Below are positions 54,624 to 63,880 of a DNA stretch of 64,000 nucleotides, piece by piece; positions within the stretch are counted from its first letter, which is position 1; every line of letters starts with the position of its first letter. The stretch lies in contig NZ_JAHRVA010000003.1 in the NCBI RefSeq assembly GCF_019100495.1, positions 1 through 64,000 of the forward strand. The letters run 5' to 3'. The stretch is from Falsochrobactrum tianjinense. GTDB taxonomy: Bacteria > Pseudomonadota > Alphaproteobacteria > Rhizobiales > Rhizobiaceae. The translations under genes were made by a program, and so were the position numbers. Under the pieces are notes generated by a model, which saw only the letters and a program-made list of their open reading frames with translations, searched no databases and was not told the origin of the DNA.

Positions 54624-55334
54624 ATGAAGAACGGAAAGAATAGCCTTTATGAAGATCTGAAGCGCCTGATTCTGACCATGGAACTCGACCCGGATCAGGA
54701 TCTTGATGAAGTCAGTCTGGGCGAGGGCTACGGCCTTTCCCGTACGCCGGTTCGCGAGATTTTCAGGCGTTTGGAAGGTGAAGGCTATGTCGAAATCCGC
54801 GCCAATCGCGGCGCGCGCGTCAGCCCTATGAACCATCAGACGCTCAGACAGTTCTTTCTGGTTGCGCCAATGATCTACGCTGCCATTGGCCGCCTTGCCG
54901 TTCAGAATTACAAACCAAAACATCTGGTTGACCTCAAGGAGACGCAAGAGCGATTTCGCACGGCGAGCATCACCGGCGACGCGCTTTCCATGGTTCTTGA
55001 GAACAACCGCTTTCATGAAATCTTCGGCGAAATGGCCGGTAATGCTTATTTACAGCCAAGCCTTGGCCGGCTTTTGATCGATCATGCCCGCATTGGACAC
55101 ACCTTTTTCCGTCCCCGCAATAGCGACATGCGTCAGCGGCTGCAACTCGCCGTAGGCCATCATGACAGTTTCATCACGGCACTTGCTTCCTATGACGAGA
55201 ATACCGTCGTCGATCTCGTATTCGAGCACTGGGAACTCTCGCGCGAAAACATGGAGATGTTCATCGCGCCAGAAGGAATAAAAGCAGACGCGCGCGTCGA
55301 AATGCTCACTGTGTCAACGGAGAAGATATCTTGA
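54624..55334 (+). CDS. GntR-family (FCD-type) transcriptional regulator
   Basis: 236 residues from ATG 54624, which has AGGGAGGATC upstream; a GTG at 54585 is less likely. LYEDLKRLILTMELDPDQDLDEVSLGEGYGLSRTPVREIFRRLEGEGYVEIRANRGARV is the winged-helix half, followed by an FCD domain (NNRFHEIFGEMAGN). Its stop overlaps the start of the DapA-family gene. It probably regulates the operon that follows. Confidence 0.87.
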   Translation: MKNGKNSLYEDLKRLILTMELDPDQDLDEVSLGEGYGLSRTPVREIFRRLEGEGYVEIRANRGARVSPMNHQTLRQFFLVAPMIYAAIGRLAVQNYKPKHLVDLKETQERFRTASITGDALSMVLENNRFHEIFGEMAGNAYLQPSLGRLLIDHARIGHTFFRPRNSDMRQRLQLAVGHHDSFITALASYDENTVVDLVFEHWELSRENMEMFIAPEGIKADARVEMLTVSTEKIS

Positions 55335-56242
55335 AATTCGAAGGCATTTACACCCCGGCGATTACGCCGTTCGGCCCTGACGGCCAGATAGACCGTGACG
55401 CCTTCGCGGCGGTTCTTGAATCGCTGATCGAAGCGCGGGTACATGGCATCGTCGTGGGCGGGTCCACTGGGGAGTATTACGCCCAGAGCGTACAGGAACG
55501 TTTCGATCTTGCGGCTTACGCGAAAGAAGTGATCGGCACGCGGCTTCCGCTCATCGTGGGAACTGGCGCTATCCGCACCGAAGACTCGGTCGAATATGCG
55601 AAAGCGGCAAAGAAGATCGGTGCGGATGCGATTCTTGTCTCGTCGCCGCCCTATGCCTTGCCAACTGAGCGTGAGAATGCCGTTCATACACTGACCATCG
55701 ACCGCGCCGCCAATCTTCCGATCATGCTTTATAACTATCCGGCGCGTATGGGTGTGACGATGGGTGAGGAATATTTCTCGCGGGTGGGCAAGTCCCGCAA
55801 TATCGTCGCCATCAAGGAAAGCACCGGCGATATGGGCAATCTGCATTTGCTGGCGCGCAAATTCCCGCATATTGCCCTGTCCTGCGGTTGGGATGATCAA
55901 GCTCTGGAGTTCTTTGCCTGGGGGGCAAGAAGCTGGGTCTGCGCGGGGTCTAACTTCCTGCCGCGCGAGCATGTGGCGCTCTATGAAGCCTGCGTGATCG
56001 AGAAGAATTTCGACAAAGGCCGCGCCATAATGACGGCGATGCTGCCGCTGATGGATTTCCTTGAATGCGGAAAATTCGTCCAGTCCATCAAGCATGGATG
56101 TGAGTTGATCAGCCTGAAGACCGGTACGCTGCGCGCGCCGCTGCGTCCCCTCAATACGCAGGAAAAGCGGACCCTCCAGACTGTTGTCACCACTTTGAAG
56201 CGCACCGTCGCCCAGATCACATCGGGAGCAAACCATGCATGA
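55331..56242 (+). CDS. DapA-family (dihydrodipicolinate synthase-type) lyase/aldolase
   Basis: 303 residues. Start TTG 55331 overlaps the gntR stop and has GGAGAAGATATC. VVGGSTGEYYAQS binds the keto acid, Tyr136 (LYNYP) and Lys162 (AIKESTGD) form the Schiff-base site. The family includes dihydrodipicolinate synthase, N-acetylneuraminate lyase, keto-deoxy-sugar aldolases and the deaminase of the hydroxyproline pathway. A housekeeping lysine role is unlikely in this catabolic operon. Overlaps the aldehyde dehydrogenase start by 8 nt. Confidence 0.85.
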   Translation: MKFEGIYTPAITPFGPDGQIDRDAFAAVLESLIEARVHGIVVGGSTGEYYAQSVQERFDLAAYAKEVIGTRLPLIVGTGAIRTEDSVEYAKAAKKIGADAILVSSPPYALPTERENAVHTLTIDRAANLPIMLYNYPARMGVTMGEEYFSRVGKSRNIVAIKESTGDMGNLHLLARKFPHIALSCGWDDQALEFFAWGARSWVCAGSNFLPREHVALYEACVIEKNFDKGRAIMTAMLPLMDFLECGKFVQSIKHGCELISLKTGTLRAPLRPLNTQEKRTLQTVVTTLKRTVAQITSGANHA

Positions 56243-57752
56243 ACCTTTAACGGCTGCCGAATACAAAGCCATAGCCGCTGACATCCAGTTTCCTGTGAAC
56301 GCATTTATCGATGGAGCGTTTCGTCCGGCAAAGTTGGGGCGCACCTTCAAAACGATTAATCCCGCAACCGGCGAAACGCTTGCCGAAGTTGCCGCCTGCG
56401 ATTCCAGCGATGTTGATTTCGCGGTGGCCAAGGCCCGCGAAGCTTTTGAAGATGGCCGCTGGCGGCAGCTTTCGCCCGGCGAGCGCAAGGCCATTCTACT
56501 TAAATTCGCAAAACTTCTGGAACGCAACCGGCATGAGCTTGCCGTCATGGAAAGCCTCGACAGCGGCAAGCCGATCCGCGAATGCCAAACCGTCGATATA
56601 CCGGACACGATCCACACCATCCGCTGGCACGCCGAACTCATCGACAAGCTTTACGACCATACTGCGCCGGTTGGTACCGACGCCCTGACGATGGTCGTGC
56701 GCGAGCCGGTCGGCGTCGTGGGCTGTGTGTTGCCGTGGAATTTTCCGCTGCTGATGCTCGCCTGGAAAATAGGCCCGGCGCTTGCCTCAGGCTGCTCGGT
56801 GATCGTCAAGCCTGCCGAGGAAACCACGCTGACTACGCTACGCGTCGCTGAACTGGCGCATGAGGCCGGGATTCCGGCTGGCGTTTTCAATGTCGTCACG
56901 GGCGGTGGCAAGGGGGTAGGCGAGCCGATCGGCCTGCATATGGATGTCGATATGGTGGCGTTTACCGGTTCGACGCCGACAGGGCGTCGTTTCCTGCGCT
57001 ATGCAGCCGACTCCAACCTCAAGCGCGTTGTCCTTGAATGCGGCGGCAAGAACCCGGCTGTTGTCCTCGACGACGCGGAGGATCTCGACCTCGTGGCCGA
57101 ACAGGTGGTCAATGGCGCGTTCTGGAATATGGGTGAGAACTGCTCGGCCACGTCCCGACTTATTGTGCACGCCAAGGTCAAGGACGAACTGCTCCAGCGG
57201 ATTGGCGCTTATATGCGCGAATGGAAGACCGGTGATCCACTCGATCCGGAAAACCGTATCGGGGCGCTCGTAAGTAAGAGTCATTTCGAGAAGGTCAAAT
57301 CCTTCCTTGAGGATGCGAAGACCGAAAAACTCAAGGTCATTGATGGCGGCGGCACGCATAAGGGCATCTATATCGAGCCGACCGTGGTCGACGGCGTTAC
57401 GCCTGCAAGCCGCCTGTTTCGGGAAGAGATTTTCGGGCCGGTCCTTTCGGTTACGACATTCAACTCCCTTGCCGAAGCTATCGCGCTGGCCAACGACACC
57501 AATTACGGTCTGGCGGCGTCCGTCTATACGGGAAGTCTGCGCAATGCGATCAGGCTGTCGCGAGAAATCCGGGCGGGCACCGTGACGGTCAATTGCTTTG
57601 GTGAGGGCGATGCGAGCACCCCGTTTGGGGGTTATAAGGAATCCGGTTTCGGCGGGCGCGATAAATCGATCTTCGCGCATGATAATTACTGCGAACTGAA
57701 AACGGTCTGGATCGACATTTCCGATCGGTCGGTGGACGAGACCGTGCGATGA
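56235..57752 (+). CDS. NAD(P)-dependent aldehyde dehydrogenase (PuuC-like)
   Basis: 505 residues, full family length. Catalytic Glu268 (LECGGKNP) and Cys303 (NMGENCSATSRL) are in place; PWNFPLLMLAWKIGPALASGCSVIVKPAEETTL and FTGSTPTGRR bind NAD. Closest by eye to gamma-glutamyl-gamma-aminobutyraldehyde/betaine-aldehyde dehydrogenases. It would oxidise an aldehyde made by the oxidase or lyase of this operon. Stop overlaps the next start (ATGA). Confidence 0.9.
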   Translation: MHEPLTAAEYKAIAADIQFPVNAFIDGAFRPAKLGRTFKTINPATGETLAEVAACDSSDVDFAVAKAREAFEDGRWRQLSPGERKAILLKFAKLLERNRHELAVMESLDSGKPIRECQTVDIPDTIHTIRWHAELIDKLYDHTAPVGTDALTMVVREPVGVVGCVLPWNFPLLMLAWKIGPALASGCSVIVKPAEETTLTTLRVAELAHEAGIPAGVFNVVTGGGKGVGEPIGLHMDVDMVAFTGSTPTGRRFLRYAADSNLKRVVLECGGKNPAVVLDDAEDLDLVAEQVVNGAFWNMGENCSATSRLIVHAKVKDELLQRIGAYMREWKTGDPLDPENRIGALVSKSHFEKVKSFLEDAKTEKLKVIDGGGTHKGIYIEPTVVDGVTPASRLFREEIFGPVLSVTTFNSLAEAIALANDTNYGLAASVYTGSLRNAIRLSREIRAGTVTVNCFGEGDASTPFGGYKESGFGGRDKSIFAHDNYCELKTVWIDISDRSVDETVR

Positions 57753-59095
57753 TAGCAGGGGCTGTCAAACGATTGCCTGTGGAGAATGGCATTTCGGGTT
57801 GGGAAGCGCTTGGTGAGCGCTCCTTTCCAGCCCGCCGCCTTGAAGGCAACATGACTGCCGACTGGCTGGTCATCGGCGCGGGTTTTGCCGGCTTGTCCGC
57901 TGCACGCCGCCTGCTTCAACTTCGGCCCGATGACAGGGTCGTCATACTGGAGGCAAGCGAAGTCGCCAAAGGCACGTCGGGGCGAAACTCGGGCTTCATG
58001 ATCGATGTCCCGCACACGCTTTCCGCCAGCGAATATTCAAGCGGTGGCACAGATGCCACCCGGCTGGAGATGATGCAGAATCGATCGGCAATCGCCTTTG
58101 CAAGCGATGCTGCGGCTGAATATGGAATGTCGGGTGCTACCTTCGATCCATCGGGAAAGATCAACGCTGCCGCAACAGCGCGCGGCATGAGACTCAACCG
58201 GAGTTTCGCCCGTTCGCTTAAATCCGCCGACGAGCCGCATATCTATCTGGATGCCGCCGAAATGCGTGAGATTACAGGTTCGGATTATTATCTGGGCGGC
58301 TTGTATACGCCCGGAGCGGCCCTCATCCAGCCCGCTGATTATGTGCGTATTTTTGCTGCCGGGCTGGCGCGCCGGATGGATATATTCGAACATTCCCCTG
58401 TCACTTCATTGAAGCGGGAAGGCGCAGGCTGGACGGCCTGTACGCCACGCGGCGCGGTCAGCGCACCCAAGGTCATCATTGGCGTCAATGGCCATATTGA
58501 GGATTTCGGGCATTATGCCGGGCGGCTGATGCATATCTTCGCTTACGCTTCAATGACGGCACCGTTCCCGGCGGGAGATTTCGGGCGCAAAATTTCAGGG
58601 CACGAAAAATGGGGGCTGCTGCCTGCCGACGCAATGGGAGCAACCGTTCGCAAAATCACGGTCGGCGATCAGTCACGCATTATTATTCGCACGAAATATA
58701 CCTACGACACGACCGTTGCGGTATCGCAGCGGCGCATGACTAGAATAGCCGATGAGCAGCGCCGCTCTCTGGACGCCAGATTTCCGGGGCTGGCTGGCAT
58801 AGGGTTCGACTATAGCTGGGCGGGAAGGCTGTGTCTTAGCCTCAATCATGTGCCCGCCTTCGGCGAAGTCGAGGAAGGGCTCTATTCCGCGTGCTGCGAG
58901 AATGGGCTTGGCACTGTAAAAAGCACGCTTGCAGGCATGATGGCCGCCGAACTGGCAACGCAAACCATCTCAAGCGACCTCAGGAAATATATGGATCACC
59001 CGGAGCCGTCACGGCTTCCGCCGCGGCCCTTGGCGTGGTTCGGCATCAATTCGGTGATCCGTTTGCAGGAATTGCGCGCCGGTCGCGAAGGATGA
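57749..59095 (+). CDS. FAD-dependent amine oxidoreductase (PuuB/OrdL-like)
   Basis: 448 residues. WLVIGAGFAGLSAARRL is the FAD-binding motif, and VAKGTSGRNSGFMID is the GTSGRNxG segment characteristic of PuuB/OrdL gamma-glutamylputrescine oxidase-type enzymes. DYSWAGRLCLSLNHVPAFGEVEEGLYSACCENGLGTVKSTLAG covers the C-terminal FAD region. It is in a different branch from the paralogous pair at 4.9 and 23.9 kb. It probably oxidises a secondary or tertiary amine to an aldehyde. Confidence 0.87.
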   Translation: MIAGAVKRLPVENGISGWEALGERSFPARRLEGNMTADWLVIGAGFAGLSAARRLLQLRPDDRVVILEASEVAKGTSGRNSGFMIDVPHTLSASEYSSGGTDATRLEMMQNRSAIAFASDAAAEYGMSGATFDPSGKINAAATARGMRLNRSFARSLKSADEPHIYLDAAEMREITGSDYYLGGLYTPGAALIQPADYVRIFAAGLARRMDIFEHSPVTSLKREGAGWTACTPRGAVSAPKVIIGVNGHIEDFGHYAGRLMHIFAYASMTAPFPAGDFGRKISGHEKWGLLPADAMGATVRKITVGDQSRIIIRTKYTYDTTVAVSQRRMTRIADEQRRSLDARFPGLAGIGFDYSWAGRLCLSLNHVPAFGEVEEGLYSACCENGLGTVKSTLAGMMAAELATQTISSDLRKYMDHPEPSRLPPRPLAWFGINSVIRLQELRAGREG

Positions 59096-59172
59096 TCCGC
59101 TATCGCGCAATATGAAGTCTGAAGCGATGACAGGCTTTGAACATGATGGGAACGAAACGAGGAGGAAGTAAA

Positions 59173-60078
59173 ATGAAAAGTTTCTGGAAAGCGCTTTGCG
59201 CCGCAGCGGCGGTCGGATTGACGGTCCTTTCCGCCCAGGCGGAAGAAAAGACCATCACCATGGGCACCATGTCGTGGGAGGATCTTCTTCCTATTACGGG
59301 TATCACCAAGAAGGTTCTGGAAGATTCCGGCTATGCGGTGAAGGTGGTTCCATTCTCGGAATGGGGGATCGCCTATGCTGCCCTTTCCAAGGGTGATATT
59401 CAGATACTTGCTTCGCAGACCGACTATGTTGCGCATGACTACTGGAACAAGAACAAGGACAAGCTGGAAAAAATTTCTCCGGTCTCCCACGGCCTGTTTG
59501 ATGGCATTGCCGTTCCGAAATATGTCGATATCGATTCCATCGAGGAGTTGAATGACAATGCCGACAAGTTCGGCAATAAGATTATCGGCATTGAACCGGG
59601 CGCTGGCCTCATGCGCGAAACCGGCGAGGCAATCAAGGCTTACGACATCAAGCTTCCCCTTATCGAAGGCAGTACTGCCGCAATGACCGCTGCCCTCAAA
59701 TCGGCGGTTGATCGTGAGGAGTGGGTTGCCGTCACGCTCTGGGAGCCGTCCTGGATGATGCAGAAATACGACGTCAAGTTTCTCAAGGATCCCAAAGGCG
59801 TCTATCCTCCGCCGCAGAGCTATTATTGGATCGGCAAGAGCGGATTTTCTGCTGACCACCCTCATGCGCGCGAATTGCTGGCCAGCGTCTATGTGCCTCT
59901 CGCAGACATCACCTCCATCAATGCTGCCGTCAGCGACGGCGCGACGATGGACGATGCGGTAGCAAGCTGGATCGATGGCCATAGCGATCTTCTCAAGCGC
60001 TGGAAAAATATCAAGAGCGAAGAATCATCGCCGCGAGCGAGGTCGCCCGGCATCGGCCGGGCGCCTTGGCAATATTAA
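59173..60078 (+). CDS. Glycine betaine/proline-type ABC substrate-binding protein
   Basis: 301 residues from ATG 59173 with GAGGAAGTAAA upstream. Signal peptide 1-22 (ending LSAQAEEK), then OpuAC/ProX-like segments: MGTMSWEDLLPITGITKKVLEDSGYAV, LWEPSWMMQKYDVKFLKDP and SYYWIGKSGF. Such proteins bind quaternary amines in an aromatic box; the Trp residues in LWEPSWM fit that. A betaine or related cyclic compound is the likely ligand. Confidence 0.87.
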   Translation: MKSFWKALCAAAAVGLTVLSAQAEEKTITMGTMSWEDLLPITGITKKVLEDSGYAVKVVPFSEWGIAYAALSKGDIQILASQTDYVAHDYWNKNKDKLEKISPVSHGLFDGIAVPKYVDIDSIEELNDNADKFGNKIIGIEPGAGLMRETGEAIKAYDIKLPLIEGSTAAMTAALKSAVDREEWVAVTLWEPSWMMQKYDVKFLKDPKGVYPPPQSYYWIGKSGFSADHPHARELLASVYVPLADITSINAAVSDGATMDDAVASWIDGHSDLLKRWKNIKSEESSPRARSPGIGRAPWQY

Positions 60079-60104
60079 CGGGAAGCGAAACCCACGGGGT
60101 AGAG

Positions 60105-61196
60105 ATGCAACTCTCAAACATCGATACGAACGAAGTACTGGTTGATTGCCAGTCTGTGTGGAAAGTCTTTGGCGCCAATGCCTCCGCCGCCGTAAAGGCT
60201 GTCGTTGAGCGCGGTTTGACGAAGACACAGGTTTTGCAGGAATATAATTGCGTGGTCGGTGTGTCGGACGCCAGCTTTCAGCTCCGGCGGGGGGAGATTT
60301 TCTGCGTCATGGGCCTTTCGGGCAGCGGCAAGTCCACGCTGATCCGTTTGCTCAATCGCCTGATCGAGCCGAGCCTTGGCAAGATCATGGTGAAGGGAAA
60401 GGACATTGCCGACCTCAATGCGGCAGAGCTTCGCACGGTACGGGCCCGGAATATCGGGATGGTATTTCAGAATGTGGCTCTTCTTCCGCACCGGACCGTG
60501 CTGGAGAATGCCGCCTTTGGTCTTGAAGTGCAGGGGATTTCAAAAGACGAGCGCAACAGGACAGCACTTGCCGCGCTCGAAAAGGTCGGGCTAGCCGATT
60601 GGACCACGCGCCTTCCCGCGGAACTTTCCGGAGGGATGCAACAGCGTGTCGGTCTTGCGCGTGCACTGGCGGCTGATCCTGAGATCATTTTAATGGACGA
60701 GCCGTTCAGCGCGCTTGATCCGCTGATCCGCCGTCAGCAGCAAGACGAATTCCGGCAGCTGGCGAAATCGCTTGGCAAGTCCTCCGTCTTCATTACCCAC
60801 GACCTTGAGGAAGCTATCCGCCTCGGCGATCGCATCGCCATCATGAAGGACGGCGTCATCGTCCAGGTGGGAACAGCGGAAGAGATCGTTACCAAACCCG
60901 TCGATGATTATGTGGCAGATTTTGTGGCGGGCATTTCTCGCATTCATCTGGTCAAGGCGCTTTCCGTCATGCAGCCGGTTGCCGAGTTTCAGGCTGCGCA
61001 GCCTCGCGTCGCGATGAACACCATGCCCAAAGCTGCTCCTGATACGGATATCGCCGACCTTATCGATCTCACCATAAAATCCGGACGGGACGCGGTCGCA
61101 GTAGTCGAGAATGATGCCGTTATAGGTGTTGTCACCATTCACAGTCTCCTGCGCGGTGTTGCCGGTTTGCCGGCGAAAGAAGCTGTCGCGGCATGA
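60105..61196 (+). CDS. ProU-type ABC transporter ATP-binding protein
   Basis: 363 residues from ATG 60105; a TTG at 60066 would overlap the binding-protein gene. Walker A is GLSGSGKST, signature LSGGMQQRVGLARAL, Walker B ILMDEPFSALDPLIRRQQQDEF, H-loop ITHDLEEA. A C-terminal CBS-like extension (SGRDAVAVVENDAVIGVVTIHSLLRG) is as in ProV. CBS domains in OpuA sense ionic strength; whether this one does is unknown. Confidence 0.9.
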   Translation: MQLSNIDTNEVLVDCQSVWKVFGANASAAVKAVVERGLTKTQVLQEYNCVVGVSDASFQLRRGEIFCVMGLSGSGKSTLIRLLNRLIEPSLGKIMVKGKDIADLNAAELRTVRARNIGMVFQNVALLPHRTVLENAAFGLEVQGISKDERNRTALAALEKVGLADWTTRLPAELSGGMQQRVGLARALAADPEIILMDEPFSALDPLIRRQQQDEFRQLAKSLGKSSVFITHDLEEAIRLGDRIAIMKDGVIVQVGTAEEIVTKPVDDYVADFVAGISRIHLVKALSVMQPVAEFQAAQPRVAMNTMPKAAPDTDIADLIDLTIKSGRDAVAVVENDAVIGVVTIHSLLRGVAGLPAKEAVAA

Positions 61197-61262
61197 GAGG
61201 TGGGCCAACGGGGCGGCAATGACGCTCTGATAAATTGATAATGCAATATTCGGGAAAGCGAA

Positions 61263-62111
61263 ATGGATATCGCCGCCATAACGGAGAGTTTCGATACCAG
61301 AACCGAGGACGCGCTGAGCTGGATCAGCGAGAGCGGCAGTTGGCTGTTCGGGTTCTTCAGAACCGTGCTTGAGGGAACCTATGACGGAGTGCATTGGCTT
61401 CTGCAACTCGCGCCGCACTATGTCATTGCGATCATCGTGATGCTTCTGGGATGGCGATTGATCAATGTGTTCTCCGGGCTTCTCGCTGGCCTTGCCCTGT
61501 TGTTTTGTGCAGCAATGGGCCTTTGGAGCGAAACCATGAGCACGCTGGCCATGGTGATCACGGCAACGATCCTCGCGCTCGTTGTGGGTGTTCCCATCGG
61601 CATCGCTGCAGGCTTCGTTCAGTCGCTCGACCGGCTGCTAGCGCCCGTCCTCGACCTGATCCAGACGCTGCCGCCCTATATTTATCTTCTTCCGGCGATT
61701 GCGTTGCTCGGTTACGGGCCTGCTACCGCTCTTGCCGCAACTGTTATCATTGCGATGCCTCCCGCTATTCGCCTCACTTCCCTTGGCCTTCGGATGACGC
61801 CGCGCGAATTCATCGAACTGGGACAGGCCAGTGGACTCACCCCATGGCAGATGTTTTGCAAGATCAGGCTCCCATTCGCCTTGCCAAGCATAATGGCCGG
61901 GATCAACCAGAGCATCATGATGGCGTTCGGCATGGTGGTAATTGCGGGGATCGTGGGTTCCGGAGGGCTGGGCGAGACGATTTACGGGTCGCTGCGTACG
62001 CTCGATATTGCAACTTCGATCAACGCCGCAATCGCCATCGTTATCCTGACAATGGTGCTTGATCGTCTTACGCAGGCTGCGGCCAGCGATAATAGAGGGG
62101 ACGGAACATGA
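61263..62111 (+). CDS. ProU-type ABC transporter permease, first
   Basis: 282 residues. About six membrane segments; GWRLINVFSGLLAGLALLFCAAMGLWSETMSTLAMVI and the cytoplasmic loop LTSLGLRMTPREFIELGQASGLTPWQMFCKIRLPFALPSIMAGINQ are ProW signatures. It is coupled to the next permease by ATGA. ProW normally acts as a homodimer, so a pair of permeases suggests a heterodimer. Confidence 0.9.
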   Translation: MDIAAITESFDTRTEDALSWISESGSWLFGFFRTVLEGTYDGVHWLLQLAPHYVIAIIVMLLGWRLINVFSGLLAGLALLFCAAMGLWSETMSTLAMVITATILALVVGVPIGIAAGFVQSLDRLLAPVLDLIQTLPPYIYLLPAIALLGYGPATALAATVIIAMPPAIRLTSLGLRMTPREFIELGQASGLTPWQMFCKIRLPFALPSIMAGINQSIMMAFGMVVIAGIVGSGGLGETIYGSLRTLDIATSINAAIAIVILTMVLDRLTQAAASDNRGDGT

Positions 62112-62971
62112 ACCTCGACCTGCTCCGGTTTTCACCTGGCGCCTATCTCGCTCCCGTCGTGGATTGGCTGAACAAAAACTTTCATCCGTTTTTCAGTGCA
62201 GTGGTTACATTAATAGAAGCGGTGCTGGGGGCCATAGAGGGCGTCCTGCTCTATCCTCCGGCCTATGCGCTGATCCTAGCGGCAATTCTCATCGCCTTTA
62301 TCTTTGTCGGTTTAAGGGTCGCCGTGATAACAGCAATCGCACTTCTGTTTTGCCTGTTTTCCGGCTTATGGGCGGCTTCCATGCAGACACTGGCTCTTGT
62401 CACTGTGGCAGTGAGCATTGCTGTATTGGTCGCCTTCCCCATGGGCATTATGGCGTCCCGACACCGAGGGCTTGAATCTGCACTTCGTCCCTTGCTGGAC
62501 ATTATGCAAACCGTGCCGCCATGGGTCTATCTCATTCCTGCTGTCATGATTTTCAGTCTGGGGCGAGTTCCGGCAATCATCGCTACGGTCATTTACGGTA
62601 TACCGCCGATGCTGCGATTGACGACGCTGGCTTTCAAGCAGGTGCCAAAGGAATTCAAGGAACTCGGTCAAGCCACCGGCGCATCGCCACGCTTTATATT
62701 GTTTAAAATCGAAATACCGCTGGCCACGCCAACGCTTCTGGTTGGGCTTAACCAATGTATTCTTCTGTCGCTGGCCATGGTCGTTCTGGCAGGGCTGGTC
62801 GGGGCAGGCGGTCTTGGCGCTGAAGTAACGCGCGGGCTAACGCGAATGGAAATGGGGCTGGGATTGCGCGCAGGGCTCTCGATCGTGGCTATTGCCATTC
62901 TCCTCGACCGCTTCTCAAAAGGCGCGCTGCAACGTCATCCTAGAACGGCCCACGGTTTTCAGATCAAATAA
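62108..62971 (+). CDS. ProU-type ABC transporter permease, second
   Basis: 287 residues of the ProW type: LDIMQTVPPWVYLIPAVMIFSLGRVPAIIATVIYGIPPMLRLTTLAFKQVPKEFKELGQATGASPRFILFKIEIPLATPTLLVGLNQ. A different sequence from the first permease but aligning over the core. Followed by the ProC-like gene after 11 nt. Confidence 0.9.
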   Translation: MNLDLLRFSPGAYLAPVVDWLNKNFHPFFSAVVTLIEAVLGAIEGVLLYPPAYALILAAILIAFIFVGLRVAVITAIALLFCLFSGLWAASMQTLALVTVAVSIAVLVAFPMGIMASRHRGLESALRPLLDIMQTVPPWVYLIPAVMIFSLGRVPAIIATVIYGIPPMLRLTTLAFKQVPKEFKELGQATGASPRFILFKIEIPLATPTLLVGLNQCILLSLAMVVLAGLVGAGGLGAEVTRGLTRMEMGLGLRAGLSIVAIAILLDRFSKGALQRHPRTAHGFQIK

Positions 62972-62982
62972 GGATAAGAGAT

Positions 62983-63780
62983 ATGACAAATATCGGTCGC
63001 GTCGGCCTCATCGGGGGTTCTGGATGGCTTGGAACGGCAATCGCCAAAGCACTGCTTAATTCGGATACAATCTCTATTGGTCAGTTGACGTGCTCTTTCA
63101 GAAGCGGAAAGCCGCAGAACGCTCTGCCTTGTGTATGGACGCCGGACAATAAACAGCTCGTCGAGAATTCCGACATCGTCATCCTGTCTGTCCGCCCTGC
63201 CGATTGGGCTTCCGTTGACATCGATGCGACGGGCAAGCTTATAATCTCGGTTATGGCCGGAGTGGGTGTGGAAGAAATCAAGCAAAGAACGGGCAGTTCC
63301 CGCGTCGCGCGCGCCCTTCCGAATGCGGCGGCTGAAATTGGCTTCTCATATACGCCGTTTTTCATTGATTCTTCTGATCCGGGCGACAGGAATATAGTGG
63401 GTACTCTCTTTGCAAGTTGCGGTGCTGTCGATACCGTAAGTGCAGAGGAATATATCGACTATTTTACCGCAATGTCAGGATCGGGGGCCGCGTTCCCGGC
63501 GCTGCTTGCAGAAGCAATGATGAATCACGCAGTCGCACAGGGGCTGCCACCTGAGATTGCGCGCAGGGCCGCACAGCAGGTTCTTATCGGGGCTGGACGA
63601 CTTCAGGAGTATAACGGGGTTTCTCCCGATGAAACTGTAAAGTTGTTTGTAGACTATCAGGGAACAACTACCGCTGGAATCCTTGCCATGCGCGAAGACG
63701 GTTTCGAAAAAGCAGTGAATTCGGGGCTGGATGCAGCGGTTAGGGCGGCTCAATTGCTATCCGGCAAGGGTAGCAGCTAG
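62983..63780 (+). CDS. Pyrroline-5-carboxylate reductase-like (ProC family)
   Basis: 265 residues. VGLIGGSGWLGTAIAKALL is the NAD(P)-binding start, VMAGVGVEEIK the middle core, and MSGSGAAFPALLAEAM plus VDYQGTTTAG near the end match the P5CR dimer/active-site region. As last gene of a ProU-linked catabolic operon it may reduce a cyclic imino acid rather than make proline. Good AAGGATAAGAG ribosome site. Confidence 0.82.
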   Translation: MTNIGRVGLIGGSGWLGTAIAKALLNSDTISIGQLTCSFRSGKPQNALPCVWTPDNKQLVENSDIVILSVRPADWASVDIDATGKLIISVMAGVGVEEIKQRTGSSRVARALPNAAAEIGFSYTPFFIDSSDPGDRNIVGTLFASCGAVDTVSAEEYIDYFTAMSGSGAAFPALLAEAMMNHAVAQGLPPEIARRAAQQVLIGAGRLQEYNGVSPDETVKLFVDYQGTTTAGILAMREDGFEKAVNSGLDAAVRAAQLLSGKGSS

Positions 63781-63830
63781 AGCACTTCCAGCAAAAGCGT
63801 GAAACGCTCTCTGCGATAGTAGCCATATAG
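63781..63830. repeat. Possible degenerate intergenic palindromic element
   Basis: AGAGCACTTCCAGCAAAAGC and the following bases to about 63818 look like a worn copy of the short palindromic repeat (AGAGCATTTCCAGCAAAAG...) that is common between genes in Brucella/Ochrobactrum-type genomes. Recognised from memory only. Confidence 0.3.
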
Positions 63831-63880
63831 CAAATCCAAGACGTTCAAACAAAACTTCAGGGATCGGTTGTTCCAATTCG

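Noticed and set aside
55331-56242. Lysine-pathway dapA
   Set aside because: Family and active site fit, but it is coupled to a GntR regulator, an aldehyde dehydrogenase and an amine oxidase.
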